A stretch of DNA of 64,000 bases from Brachycybe producta. Its lineage: Eukaryota > Arthropoda > Diplopoda > Playtdesmida > Andrognathidae. The stretch covers positions 124,001 through 188,000 of the forward strand of contig JAUPFP010000129.1 of NCBI GenBank assembly GCA_036925085.1, read 5' to 3'. The translations under genes were made by a program, and so were the position numbers. Positions within the stretch are counted from its first letter, which is position 1. Every line of letters begins with the position of its first letter. Of the stretch, positions 38,101 to 52,410 are shown one piece after another. The notes below the pieces were generated by a model, which was not told where the DNA came from, ran no database searches, and was given only the letters and a program-made list of their open reading frames with translations.

Positions 38101-41100
38101 CAATTTCAACTTCAATTTCAACTTCAATTTCAACTTCAATTTCAATGTCAATTTCAACTTCAATTTCAACTTCAATTTTAACTTTAATTTCAACTTCAAT
38201 TACAACTTCAACTTCAATATTCAAACTTAACTTGAACTTCAACTTAATTTCAACTTCAACTTCAACTTCACTTTCAAGTTCAATTTCAACTTCAACTTCA
38301 ACTTCCATTTCATCTTCAATTTCAACTTCAATTTCAATGTCAATGTCAACTTCAATTTCAACTTCAATTTTAACTTCAATTTTAACTTCAATTACAACTT
38401 CAACTTCAATATTCAAACTTAACTTGAGCTTCAACTTAACTTCAACTTCAACTTCAACTTCACTTTCAAGTTCAACTTCAAATTCAACTTCAACTTCAAA
38501 TGCAACTTCAATTTTAACTTCAATTTCAACTTCAATTTCAACTTCAATTTCAACTTCAATTTTAATTTCAAATTCAACTTCAAATTCAACTTCAATTTTA
38601 ACTTCAATTTCAACTTCAATTTCAACTTCAATTGCAACTTCAATTTCAACTTCAATTTCAACTTCAATTTCAACTTCAAATTCAACTTCAATTTCAACTT
38701 CAATTTCAACTTCAATTTCAACTTCAATTTCAACTTCAATTTCAACTTCAATTTCAACTTCAATTTCAATGTCAATTTCAACTTCAATTTCAACTTCAAT
38801 TTTAACTTTAATTTCAACTTCAATTACAACTTCAACTTCAATATTCAAACTTAACTTGAACTTCAACTTAATTTCAACTTCAACTTCAACTTCACTTTCA
38901 AGTTCAATTTCAACTTCAACTTCAACTTCCATTTCATCTTCAATTTCAACTTCAATTTCAATGTCAATTTCAACTTCAATTTCAACTTCAATTTTAACTT
39001 CAATTTTAACTTCAATTACAACTTCAACTTCAATATTCAAACTTAACTTGAACTTCAACTTAACTTCAACTTCAACTTCAACTTCACTTTCAAGTTCAAC
39101 TTCAAATTCAACTTCAACTTCAAATGCAACTTCAATTTTAACTTCAATTTCAACTTCATTTTCAACTTCAATTTCAACTTCAATTTTAATTTCAAATTCA
39201 ACTTCAAATTCAACTTCAATTTTAACTTCAATTTCAACTTCAATTTCAACTTCAATTGCAACTTCAATTTCAACTTCAATTTCAACTTCAATTTCAACTT
39301 CAAATTCAACTTCAATTTCAACTTCAATTTCAACTTCAATTTCAACTTCAATTTCAACTTCAATTTCAACTTCAATTTCAATGTCAATTTCAACTTCAAT
39401 TTCAACTTCAATTTTAACTTTAATTTCAACTTCAATTACAACTTCAACTTCAATATTCAAACTTAACTTGAACTTCAACTTAATTTCAACTTCAACTTCA
39501 ACTTCACTTTCAAGTTCAACTTCAACTTCAAATGCAACTTCAATTTTAACTTCAATTTCAACTTCAATTTCAACTTCAATTTCAACTTCAATTTCAACTT
39601 CAATTTCAACTTCAATTTTAATTTCAAATTCAACTTCAAATTCAACTTCAATTTTAACTTCAATTTCAACTTCAATTTCAACTTCAATTGCAACTTCAAT
39701 TTCAACTTCAATTTCAACTTCAATTTCAACTTCAATTTCAACTTCAAATGCAACTTCAATTTTAACTTCAATTTCAACTTCAATTTCAACTTCAATTTCA
39801 ACTTCAATTTCAACTTCAATTTCAACTTCAATTTCAACTTCAATTTCAACTTCAATTTCAACTTCAATTTTAATTTCAAATTCAACTTAAACTTCAATTT
39901 CAAACTTAACTTCAACTTCAACTTAATTTCAACTTCAACTTCAACTTCACTTTCAAGTTCAACTTCAAATTCATCTTCAACTTTAACTTCAATTAAACTT
40001 AAACTTCAATTTTAACTTCAATTTCAACTTCAACTTCAACTTCAACTTCACTTTCAAGTTCAACTTCAAATTCATCTTCAATTTTAACTTCAATTAAACT
40101 TAAAATTCAATTTCAACTTCAATTTCATCTTCATTTTCAACTTCAATTTCAACTTCAATTTCAATTTCAATTTCAACTTCAATTTCAACTTCATTTTCAA
40201 CTTCAATTTCAACTTCAATTTCAACTTCAATTTCAACTTCAATTTCAACTTCAATTTCAACTTCTATTTCAATTTCAGTTTCAACTTCAATTTTAATTTC
40301 AAATTCAACTTAAACTTCAATTTCAAACTTAACTTCAACTTCAACTTAACTTCAACTTTAACTTCAACTTCACTTTCAAGTTCAACTTTAAAATCATCTT
40401 CAACTTAACTTCAACTTCAACTTCAACTTCAAATTCATCTTCAACTTTAACTTCAATTATACTTAAACTTCAATTTTAACTTTAATTTCAACTTCAATTA
40501 CAACTTCAACTTCAATATTCAAACTTAACTTGAACTTCAACTTAATTTCAACTTCAACTTCAACTTCACTTTCAAGTTCAACTTCAACTTCAAATGCAAC
40601 TTCAATTTTAACTTCAATTTCAACTTCAATTTCAACTTCAATTTCAACTTCAATTTTAATTTCAAATTCAACTTCAAATTCAACTTCAATTTTAACTTCA
40701 ATTTCAACTTCAATTTCAACTTCAATTGCAACTTCAATTTCAACTTCAATTTCAACTTCAATTTCAACTTCAATTTCAACTTCAAATGCAACTTCAATTT
40801 TAACTTCAATTTCAACTTCAATTTCAACTTCAATTTCAACTTCAATTTCAACTTCAATTTCAACTTTAATTTTAACTTTAAATTCAACTTAAACTTCAAT
40901 TTCAAACTTAACTTCAACTTCAACTTAATTTCAACTTCAACTTCAACTTCACTTTCAAGTTCAACTTCAAATTCATCTTCAACTTTAACTTCAATTAAAC
41001 TTAAACTTCAATTTCAACTTCAATTTCAACTTCAATTTCAACTTCATATGCAACTTTAATTTTAACTTCAATTTCAACTTTAATTTTAACTTTAAATTCA
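35150..41100. repeat. 12.93-kb supra-repeat, partial copy 2
   Basis: This copy follows copy 1 until about 37.6 kb, then differs by one extra K dimer of 634 bp before rejoining the order of copy 1. It stops near 41.1 kb, where Q-domain sequence begins. A short degenerate stretch with TTCATATGCAAC (about 41,045) lies at the end. Confidence 0.82.
37174..39452. repeat. K cassette series in superblock III, with an extra dimer
   Basis: Markers stand at 37,174, 37,582, 37,772, 38,216, 38,408, 38,840, 39,032 and 39,452, spacings 408, 190, 444, 192, 432, 192, 420. Relative to superblocks I and II a 190 + 444 pair is added. TTGAGCTTC (about 38,425) now marks the third long arm. The 190-bp arm has an irregular ACTTCCTTCAATTTC at about 37,661 where other copies read ACTTCCATTTC or ACTTCAATTTC. 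Confidence 0.9.
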
Positions 41101-44100
41101 ACTTAAACTTCAATTTCAAACTTAACTTCAACTTCAACTTAATTTCAACTTCAACTTCAACTTCACTTTCAAGTTCAACTTCAAATTCATCTTCAACTTT
41201 AACTTCAATTAAACTTAAACTTCATTTTCAACTTAAATTTCAACTTCAATTTTAATTTCAAATTCAACTTAAACTTCAATTTCAAACTTAACTTCAACTT
41301 CAACTTAATTTCAACTTCAACTTCAACTTCACTTTCAAGTTCAACTTCAAATTCATCTTCAACTTTAACTTCAATTAAACTTAAACTTCAATTTTAACTT
41401 CAATTTCAACTTCAACTTAACTTCAACTTTAACTTCAACTTCACTTTCAAGTTCAACTTTAAAATCATCTTCAACTTAACTTCAACTTCAACTTCTACTT
41501 CACTTTCAAGTTCAACTTCAAATTCATCTTCAACTTTAACTTCAATTATACTTAAACTTCAATTTTAACTTCAATTTCAACTTCAATTTCAACTTCACTT
41601 TCAACTTCAATTTCAACTTCAATTTCAACTTCAATTTTAACTTTAAATTCAACTTAAACTTCAATTTCAAACTTAACTTCAACTTAATTTCAACTTCAAC
41701 TTCAACTTCACTTTCAAGTTCAACTTCAAATTCATCTTCAACTTTAACTTCAATTAAAATTAAACTTCAGTTTTAACTTCAATTTCAACTTCAATTTCAA
41801 CTTCAATTACAACTTCAATTTCAACTTCAATTTCAACTTCAATTTCAACTCCAATTTCAACTTCAGTTTCAACTTCAATTTCAACTTCAATTTCAACTTC
41901 AATTTCAACTTCAACTTCAACTTCAATTTCAACTTCAATTTTAATTTCAATTTTAACTTGAATTTCAATTTCAATTTCAACTTCAATTACAACTTCAACT
42001 TCAATATTCAAACTTAACTTGAACTTCAACTTAACTTCAACTTCAACTTCAACTTCACTTTCAACTTCCATTTCAACTTCAATTTCAACTTCAATTTCAA
42101 CTTCAATTTCAACTTCAATTTCAACTTCAATTTTAATTTCAAATTCAACTTAAACTTCAATTCCAAACTTAACTTCAACTTCAACTTAACTTCAACTTTA
42201 ACTTCAACTTCACTTTCAAGTTCAACTTTAAATTCATCTTCAACTTAACTTCAACTTCAACTTCAACTTCACTTTCAAGTTCAACTTCAAATTCATCTTC
42301 AACTTTAACTTCAATTAAAGTTAAACTTCAATTAAACTTAAACTTCAATTTTAACTTCAATTTCAACTTAAACTTCAATTTCAAACTTAAACTTCAATTT
42401 CAAACTTAACTTCAACGTCAACTTAATTTCAAATTCAACTTCAACTTCACTTTCAAGTTCAACTTCAAATTCATCTTCAACTTTAACTTCAGTTAAACTT
42501 AAACTTCAATTTTAACTTCAATTTCAACTTCAATTTCAACTTCAATTTCAACTTAAATTTCAACTTCAATTTCAACTTCAACTTCAACTTCAACTTCAAT
42601 TTCATCTTCAATTTCAACTTCAATTTCAATGTCAAATTCAACTTCAATTTCAACTTCAATTTTAACTTCAATTTCAACTTCAATTACAACTTCAACTTCA
42701 ATATTCAAACTTAACTTGAACTTCAACTTAACTTGAACTTCAACTTCAACTTCACTTTCAAGTTCAACTTCAAATTCAACTTCAACTTCAACTTCAAATT
42801 CAACTTCAATTTTAACTTCAACTTCAACTTGAAATTCAACTTCAATTTTAACTTCAATTTCAACTTCAATTTCAACTTCAATTTCAACTTCAATTTCAAC
42901 TTCAATTTCAACTTCAATTTCAACTTCAATTTCAACTTCAATTTCAACTTCAATTTCAACTTCAATTTCAACTTCAATTTCAACTTCAATTTCAATGTCA
43001 ATTTCAACTTCAATTTCAACTTCAATTTTAACTTCAATTTCAACTTCAATTACAACTTCATCTTCAATATTCAAACTTAACTTGAACTTCAACTTAACTT
43101 CAACTTCAACTTCAACTTCACTTTCAAGTTTAACTTCAAATTCAACTTCAACTTAAACTTCAATGCAACTTCAATTTTAACTTCAATTTCAACTTCAATT
43201 TCAACTTCAATTTCAACTTCAATTTTAACTTCAAATTCAACTTAAACTTCAATTTCAATTTCAACTTCAATTTTAACTTCAAATTCAACTTAAACTTCAA
43301 TTTCAAACTTAAACTTCAATTTCAAACTTAACTTCAACATCAACTTAATTTCAACTTCAACTTCAACTTCACTTTCAAGTTCAACTTCAAATTCATCTTC
43401 AACTTTAACTTCAATTAAACTTAAACTTCAATTTTAACTTCAATTTCAACTTCAATTTCAACTTCACTTTCAACTTCAATTTCAACTTCAATTTCAACTT
43501 CAATTTTAACTTCAATTTTAACTTCAAATTCAACTTAAACTTCAATTTCAAACTTAAACTTCAATTTCAAATTTAACTTCAACGTCAACTTAATTTCAAC
43601 TTCAACTTCAACTTCACTTTCAAGTTCAACTTCAAATTCATCTTCAACTTTAACTTCAATTAAACTTAAACTTCAATTTTAACTTCAATTTCAACTTCAA
43701 TTTCAACTTCAATTTCAACTTCAATTTCAACTTCAATTTCAATTACAACTTCAACTTCAATATTCAAACTTAACTTGAACTTCAGATTAACTTCAACTTC
43801 AACTTCAACTTCACTTTCAAGTTCAACTTCAAATTCAACTTCAACTTCAACTTCAAATGCAACTTCAATTTTAACTTCAATTTCAACTTCAATTTCAACT
43901 TCAATTTCAACTTCAATTTCAATTACAACTTCAACTTCAATATTCAAACTTAACTTGAACTTCAGATTAACTTCAACTTCAACTTCAATTTCACTTTCAA
44001 GTTCAACTTTAAATTCATCTTCAACTTAACTTCAACTTCAAATTCAACTTCACTTTCAAGTTCAACTTCAAATTCATCTTCAACTTTAACTTCAATTAAA

Positions 44101-45640
44101 CTTAAACTTCAATTAAACTTAAACTTCAATTTTAACTTCAATTTCAACTTAAACTTCAATTTCAAACTTAAACTTCAATTTCAAACTTAACTTCAACGTC
44201 AACTTAATTTCAAATTCAACTTCAACTTCACTTTCAAGTTCAACTTCAAATTCATCTTCAACTTTAACTTCAATTAAACTTAAACTTCAATTTTAACTTC
44301 AATTTCAACTTCAATTTCAACTTCAATTTCAACTTCAATTTCAACTTCAATTTCAACTTAAATTTCAACTTAAATTTCAACTTCAATTTCAACTTCAATT
44401 TCAACTTCAATTTCAACTTCAATTTCAACTTCAATTTCAACTTCAACTTCAACTTCAATTTCATCTTCAATTTCAACTTCAATTTCAATGTCAAATTCAA
44501 CTTCAATTTCAACTTCAATTTTAACTTCAATTTCAACTTCAATTACAACTTCAACTTCAATATTCAAACTTAACTTGAACTTCAACTTAACTTGAACTTC
44601 AACTTCAACTTCACTTTCAAGTTCAACTTCAAATTCAACTTCAACTTCAACTTCAAATTCAACTTCAATTTTAACTTCAACTTCAATTTGAAATTCAACT
44701 TCAATTTTAACTTCAATTTCAACTTCAATTTCAACTTCAATTGCAACTTCAATTTCAACTTCAATTTCAACTTCAATTTCAACTTCAAATTCAACTTCAA
44801 TTTCAACTTCAATTTCAACTTCAATTTCAACTTCAATTTCAACTTCAATTTCAACTTCAATTTCAACTTCAATTTCAACTTCAATTTCAATGTCAATTTC
44901 AACTTCAATTTCAACTTCAATTTTAACTTCAATTTCAACTTCAATTACAACTTCAACTTCAATATAACTTCAATATAACTTAACTTGAACTTCAACTTAA
45001 CTTCAACTTCAACTTCAACTTCACTTTCAAGTTTAACTTCAAATTCAACTTCAACTTAAACTTCAAATGCAACTTCAATTTTAACTTCAATTTCAACTTC
45101 AATTTCAACTTCAATTTCAACTTCAATTTTAACTTCAAATTCAACTTAAACTTCAATTTCAATTTCAACTTCAATTTTAACTTCAAATTCAACTTAAACT
45201 TCAATTTCAAACTTAAACTTCAATTTCAAACTTAACTTCAACATCAACTTAATTTCAACTTAAACTTCAACTTCACTTTCAAGTTCAACTTCAAATTCAT
45301 CTTCAACTTTAACTTCAATTAAACTTAAACTTCAATTTTAACTTCAATTTCAACTTCAATTTCAACTTCACTTTCAACTTCAATTTCAACTTCAATTTCA
45401 ACTTCAATTTTAACTTCAAATTCAACTTAAACTTCAATTTCAAACTTAAACTTCAATTTCAAATTTAACTTCAACATCAACTTAATTTCAACTTCAACTT
45501 CAACTTCACTTTCAAGTTCAACTTCAAATTCATCTTCAACTTTAACTTCAATTAAACTTAAACTTCAATTTTAACTTCAATTTCAACTTCAATTTCAACT
45601 TCAATTTCAACTTCAATTTCAATTACAACTTCAACTTCAA
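41100..45640. repeat. Transition into Q domain 2, with a duplication of about 1.8 kb
   Basis: From about 41.1 kb the K signature is absent. At 41,760-42,071 there is a Q-like piece with CAACTCCAATTTC (about 41,846) and CTTGAATTTC, as in Q domain 1. The segments 42.3-43.7 kb and 44.1-45.65 kb are copies at offset 1781, then 1859; both have TTAACTTGAACTTCAAC after the marker and TTTAACTTC replacing TTCAACTTC in the next element. An odd marker pair, AATATAACTTCAATATAAC, lies near 44,962. Confidence 0.75.
43741..43990. repeat. 180-bp direct repeat (43741 and 43921)
   Basis: The 60 bases from 43741 and the 60 from 43921 are identical, including the marker at 43,759/43,939 and the private form TTCAGATTAAC (43,781 and 43,961). 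The first copy then reads TTCAACTTCACTTTC and the second TTCAATTTCACTTTC. A size of 180 bp is 15 12-mers. Confidence 0.9.
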
Positions 45641-46700
45641 TATTCAAACTTAACTTGAACTTCAGATTAACTTCAACTTCAACTTCAACTTCACTTTCAA
45701 GTTCAACTTCAAATTCAACTTCAACTTCAACTTCAAATGCAACTTCAATTTTAACTTCAATTTCAACTTCAATTTCAACTTCAATTTCAACTTCAATTTT
45801 AATTTCAATTTTAACTTGAATTTCAATTTCAATTTCGACTTCAATTACAACTTCAACTTCAATATTCAAACTTAACTTGTACTTCAACTTAACTTCAACT
45901 TCAACTTCAACTTCACTTTCAAGTTCAACTTCAAATTCAACTTCAACTTCTACTTCAAATTCAACTTCAATTTCAACTTAAATTTTAATTTCAATTTTAA
46001 CTTGAATTTCAATTTCAATTTCAACTTCAATTACAACTTCAACTTCAATATTCAAACTTATCTTGAACTTCAACTTAACTTCAACTTCAACTTCAACTTC
46101 ACTTTCAAGTTCAACTTCAAATTCAACTTCAACTTCTACTTCAAATTCAACTTCAATTTTAACTTCAACTTCAACTTCAAATTCAACTTCAATTTTAACT
46201 TCAATTTCAACTTCAATTTCAATGTCAATTTCAACTTCAATTTCAACTTCAATTTTAACTTCAACTTCAATTTCAATTTCAACTTCAATTTTAATTTCAA
46301 TTTTAACTTGAATTTCAATTTCAATTTCAACTTCAATTACAACTTCAACTTCAATATTCAAACTTAACTTGAACTTCAACTTAACTTCAACTTCAACTTC
46401 AACTTCACTTTCAAGTTCAACTTCAAATTCAACTTCAACTTCAACTTCAAATTCAACTTCAATTTTAACTTCAACTTCAACTTCAAATTCAACTTCAATT
46501 TTAACTTCAATTTCAACTTCAATTTCAATGTCAATTTCAACTTCAATTTCAACTTCAATTTTAACTTCAATTTCAACTTCAATTACAACTTGAACTTCAA
46601 TATTCAAACTTAACTTCAATTTCAACTTCAATTACAACTTGAACTTCAATATTCAAACTTAACTTGAACTTCAACTTAACTTCAACTTCAACTTCAACTT
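45639..46700. repeat. Q cassette series, domain 2 copy a
   Basis: AATATT lies at 45,639, 45,861, 46,047, 46,353, 46,599 and 46,648, spacings 222, 186, 306, 246, 49. TTCAGATTAAC follows the first marker. The series matches 58.63-59.72 kb at offset 13,022; from the second marker on the spacings are the same (186, 306, 246, 49). Confidence 0.88.
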
Positions 46701-48175
46701 CACTTTCAAGTTCAACTTCAAATTCAACTTCAACTTCAACTTCAAATGCAACTTCAATTTTAACTTCAATTTCAACTTCAATTTCTACTTCAATTTCAAC
46801 TTCAATTTCAACTTCAATTTCAACTTCAACTTAACTTCAACTTTAACTTCAACTTCACTTTCAAGTTCAACTTCAAATTCATCTTCAACTTAACTTCAAC
46901 TTCAACTTCAACTTCACTTTCAAGTTCAACTTCAAATTCATCTTCAACTTTAACTTCAATTAAACTTAAACTTCAATTTTAACTTCAATTTCAACTTCAA
47001 CTTCAACTTCAACTTCACTTTCAAGTTCAACTTCAAATTCATCTTCAATTTTAACTTCAATTAAACTTAAAATTCAATTTCAACTTCAATTTCATCTTCA
47101 TTTTCAACTTCAATTTCAACTTCAATTTCAATTTCAATCTCAACTTCAATTTCAACTTCAATTTCAACTTCCATTTCAACTTCAATTTCAACTTCAATTT
47201 CAACTTCAATTTTAATTTCAAATTCAACTTAAACTTCAATTCCAAACTTAACTTCAACTTCAACTTAACTTCAACTTTAAATTCATCTTCAACTTAACTT
47301 CAACTTCAACTTCAACTTCACTTTCAAGTTCAATTTCAACTTCAATTTCAACTTCAATTTCAACTTCAATTTCAACTTCAATTTCAACTTCAATTTCAAT
47401 GTCAATTTCAACTTCAATTTCAACTTCAATTTTAACTTCAATTTCAACTTCAATTTCAACTTCAACTTCAATATTCAAACTTAACTTGAACTTCAACTTA
47501 ACTTCAACTTCAACTTCAACTTCACTTTCAAGTTTAACTTCAAATTCAACTTCAACTTAAACTTCAAATGCAACTTCAATTTTAACTTCAATTTCAACTT
47601 CAATTTCAACTTCAATTTCAACTTCAATTTCAACTTCAATTTTAACTTCAAATTCAACTTAAACTTCAATTTCTATTTCAACTTCAATTTTAACTTCAAA
47701 TTCAACTTAAACTTCAATTTCAAACTTAAACTTCAATTTCAAACTTAACTTCAACATCAACTTAATTTCAACTTCAACTTCAACTTCACTTTCAAGTTCA
47801 ACTTCAAATTCATCTTCAACTTTAACTTCAATTAAACTTAAACTTCAATTTTAACTTCAATTTCAACTTCAATTTCAACTTCACTTTCAACTTCAATTTC
47901 AACTTCAATTTCAACTTCAATTTTAACTTCAATTTTAACTTCAAATTCAACTTAAACTTCAATTTCAAACTTAAACTTCAATTTCAAACTTAACTTCAAC
48001 GTCAACTTAATTTCAACTTCAACTTCAACTTCACTTTCAAGTTCAACTTCAAATTCATCTTCAACTTTAACTTCAATTAAACTTAAACTTCAATTTTAAC
48101 TTCAATTTCAACTTCAATTTCAACTTCAATTTCAACTTCAATTTCAACTTCAATTTCAATTACAACTTCAACTTC

Positions 48176-49335
48176 AATATTCAAACTTAACTTGAACTTC
48201 AGATTAACTTCAACTTCAACTTCAACTTCACTTTCAAGTTCAACTTCAAATTCAACTTCAACTTCAACTTCAAATGCAACTTCAATTTTAACTTCAATTT
48301 CAACTTCAATTTCAACTTCAATTTCAACTTCAATTTTAATTTCAAATTCAACTTCAAATTCAACTTCAATTTTAACTTCAATTTCAACTTCAATTTCAAC
48401 TACAACTTCAACTTCAATTTCAACTTCAATTTTAATTTCAATTTTAACTTGAATTTCAATTTCAATTTCAACTTCAATTACAACTTCAACTTCAATATTC
48501 AAACTTAACTTGAACTTCAACTTAACTTCAACTTCAACTTCAACTTCACTTTCAAGTTCAACTTCAAATTCAACTTCAACTTCTACTTCAAATTCAACTT
48601 CAATTTCAACTTAAATTTTAATTTCAATTTTAACTTGAATTTCAATTTCAATTTCAACTTCAATTACAACTTCAACTTCAATATTCAAACTTATCTTGAA
48701 CTTCAACTTAACTTCAACTTCAAATTTCAACTTCACTTTCAAGTTCAACTTCAAATTCAACTTCAACTTCAACTTCAAATTCAACTTCAATTTTAACTTC
48801 AACTTCAAATTCAAATTCAACTTCAATTTTAACTTCAATTTCAACTTCAATTTCAATGTCAATTTCAACTTCAATTTCAACTTCAATTTTAACTTCAACT
48901 TCAACTTCAATTTCAACTTCAATTTTAATTTCAATTTTAACTTGAATTTCAATTTCAATTTCAACTTCAATTACAACTTCAACTTCAATATTCAAACTTA
49001 ACTTGAACTTCAACTTAACTTCAACTTCAAATTCAACTTCACTTTCAAGTTCAACTTCAAATTCAACTTCAACTTCAACTTCAAATTCAACTTCAATTAT
49101 AACTTCAACTTCAACTTCAAATTCAACTTCAATTTTAACTTCTATTTCAACTTCAATTTCAATGTCAATTCCAACTTCAATTTCAACTTCAATTTTAACT
49201 TCAATTTCAACTTCAATTACAACTTGAACTTCAATATTCAAACTTAACTTCAATTTTAACTTCAATTACAACTTGAACTTCAATATTCAAACTTAACTTG
49301 AACTTCAACTTAACTTCAACTTCAACTTCAACTTC
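48176..49335. repeat. Q cassette series, domain 2 copy b
   Basis: Markers at 48,176, 48,494, 48,680, 48,987, 49,233 and 49,282 give spacings 318, 186, 307, 246, 49. The 307 comes from an irregular AACTTCAAATTTCAAC near 48,717. CAATTCCAAC occurs near 49,167, shared with the later copies. Confidence 0.87.
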
Positions 49336-50470
49336 ACTTTCAAGTTCAACTTCAAATTCAACTTCAACTTCAACTTCAAATGCAACTTCAATTTTAACTT
49401 CAATTTCAACTTCAATTTCAACTTCAATTTCAACTTCAATTTTAATTTCAAATTCAACTTAAACTTCAATTTCAAACTTAACTTCAACTTCAACTTAACT
49501 TCAACTTTAACTTCAACTTCACTTTCAAGATCAACTTCAAATTCATCTTCAACTTAACTTCAACTTCAACTTCAACTTCACTTTCAAGTTCAACTTCAAA
49601 TTCATCTTCAACTTTAACTTCAATTAAACTTAAACTTCAATTTTAACTTCAATTTCAACTTCAACTTCAACTTCAACTTCACTTTCAAGTTCAACTTCAA
49701 ATTCATCTTCAATTTTAACTTCAATTAAACTTAAAATTCAATTTCAACTTCAATTTCATCTTCATTTTCAACTTCAATTTCAACTTCAATTTCAATTTCA
49801 ATTTCAACTTCAATTTCAACTTCAATTTCAACTTCAATTTCAACTTCCATTTCAACTTCAATTTCAACTTCAATTTCAACTTCAATTTTAATTTCAAATT
49901 CAACTTAAACTTTATTCCAAACTTAACTTCAACTTCAACTTAACTTCAACTTTAAATTCATCTTCAACTTAACTTCAACTTCAACTTCAACTTCACTTTC
50001 AAGTTCAATTTCAACTTCAATTTCAACTTCAATTTTAACTTCAAATTCAACTTAAACTTCAATTTCAAACTTAAACTTCAATTTCAAACTTAACTTCAAC
50101 ATCAACTTAATTTCAACTTCAACTTCACTTTCAAGTTCAACTTCAAATTCATCTTCAACTTTAACTTCAATTAAACTTAAACTTCAATTTTAACTTCAAT
50201 TTCAACTTCAATTTCAACTTCAATTTCAACTTCAATTTCAACTTCAATTTCAACTTCAACTTCAACTTCAATTTCATCTTCAGTTTCAACTTCAATTTCA
50301 ACTTCAATTTCAACTTCAATTTTAATTTCAAATTCAACTTAAACTTTATTCCAAACTTAACTTCAACTTCAACTTAACTTCAACTTTAAATTCATCTTCA
50401 ACTTAACTTCAACTTCAACTTCAACTTCACTTTCAAGTTCAATTTCAACTTCAATTTCAACTTCAATTTC

Positions 50471-52410
50471 AACTTCAATTTCAACTTCAATTTTAACTTC
50501 AAATTCAACTTAAACTTCAATTTCAATTTCAACTTCAATTTTAACTTCAAATTCAACTTAAACTTCAATTTCAAACTTAAACTTCAATTTCAAACTTAAC
50601 TTCAACATCAACTTAATTTCAACTTCAACTTCACTTTCAAGTTCAACTTCAAATTCATCTTCAACTTTAACTTCAATTAAACTTAAACTTCAATTTTAAC
50701 TTCAATTTCAACTTCAATTTCAACTTCAATTTCAACTTCAATTTCAACTTCAATTTCAACTTCAACTTCAACTTCAATTTCATCTTCAGTTTCAACTTCA
50801 AATTCAATGTCAATTTCAACTTCAATTTCAACTTCAATTTTAATTTCAAATTCAACTTAAACTTTATTCCAAACTTAACTTCAACTTCAACTTAACTTCA
50901 ACTTTAAATTCATCTTCAACTTAACTTCAACTTCAACTTCAACTTCACTTTCAAGTTCAACTTCAAATTCAACTTCAACTTCAACTTCAAATGCAACTTC
51001 AATTTTAACTTCAATTTCAACTTCAATTTCAACTTCAATTTTAATTTCAAATTCAACTTCAAATTCAACTTCAATTTTAACTTCAATTTCAACTTCAATT
51101 TCAACTTCAATTGCAACTTCAATTTCAACTTCAATTTCAACTTCAATTTCAACTTCAAATTCAACTTCAATTTCAACTTCAATTTCAACTTCAATTTCAA
51201 CTTCAATTTCAACTTCAATTTCAACTTCAATTTCAACTTCAACTTCAACTTCAATTTCATCTTCAATTTCAACTTCAAATTCAATGTCAATTTCAACTTC
51301 AATTTCAACTTCAAATTTAACTTCAATTTTAACTTCAATTACAACTTCAACTTCAATTTTAACTTCAATTTCAACTTCAATTTCAACTTCAATTTCAACT
51401 TCAATTTCAACTTCAATTTCAACTTCAATTTCAATTACAACTTCAACTTCAATATTCAAACTTAACTTGAACTTCAGATTAACTTCAACTTCAACTTCAA
51501 CTTCACTTTCAAGTTCAACTTCAAATTCAACTTCAACTTCAACTTCAAATGCAACTTCAATTTTAACTTCAATTTCAACTTCAATTTCAACTTCAATTTC
51601 AACTTCAATTTTAATTTCAAATTCAACTTCAAATTCAACTTCAATTTTAACTTCAATTTCAACTTCAATTTCAACTACAACTTCAACTTCAATTTCAACT
51701 TCAATTTTAATTTCAATTTTAACTTGAATTTCAATTTCAATTTCAACTTCAATTACAACTTCAACTTCAATATTCAAACTTAACTTGAACTTCAACTTAA
51801 CTTCAACTTCAACTTCAACTTCACTTTCAAGTTCAACTTCAAATTCAACTTCAACTTCTACTTCAAACTCAACTTCAATTTCAACTTAAATTTTAATTTC
51901 AATTTTAACTTGAATTTCAATTTCAATTTCAACTTCAATTACAACTTCAACTTCAATATTCAAACTTATCTTGAACTTCAACTTAACTTCAACTTCAACT
52001 TCAACTTCACTTTCAAGTTCAACTTCAAATTCAACTTCAACTTCAACTTCAAATTCAACTTCAATTTTAACTTCAATTTCAACTTCAATTTCAATGTCAA
52101 TTTCAACTTCAATTTCAACTTCAATTTTAACTTCAACTTCAACTTCAATTTCAACTTCAATTTTAATTTCAATTTTAACTTGAATTTCAATTTCAATTTC
52201 AACTTCAATTACAACTTCAACTTCAATATTCAAACTTAACTTGAACTTCAACTTAACTTCAACTTCAACTTCAACTTCACTTTCAAGTTCAACTTCAAAT
52301 TCAACTTCAACTTCAACTTCAAATTCAACTTCAATTATAACTTCAACTTCAACTTCAAATTCAACTTCAATTATAACTTCTATTTCAACTTCAATTTCAA
52401 TGTCAATTCC
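50471..52410. repeat. 1940-bp tandem duplication, unit 1
   Basis: Unit 1 is repeated directly as unit 2, at offset 1940 (for example 50,521 matches 52,461). It covers an N-related stretch with CTTTATTCC, a long TTGCAAC-containing run, and a Q series with markers at 51,451, 51,769, 51,955 and 52,225 (318, 186, 270). The unit stops inside the Q series, at the TTCAATTTTAAC near 52,430, before the 49-bp doublet. Confidence 0.9.
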
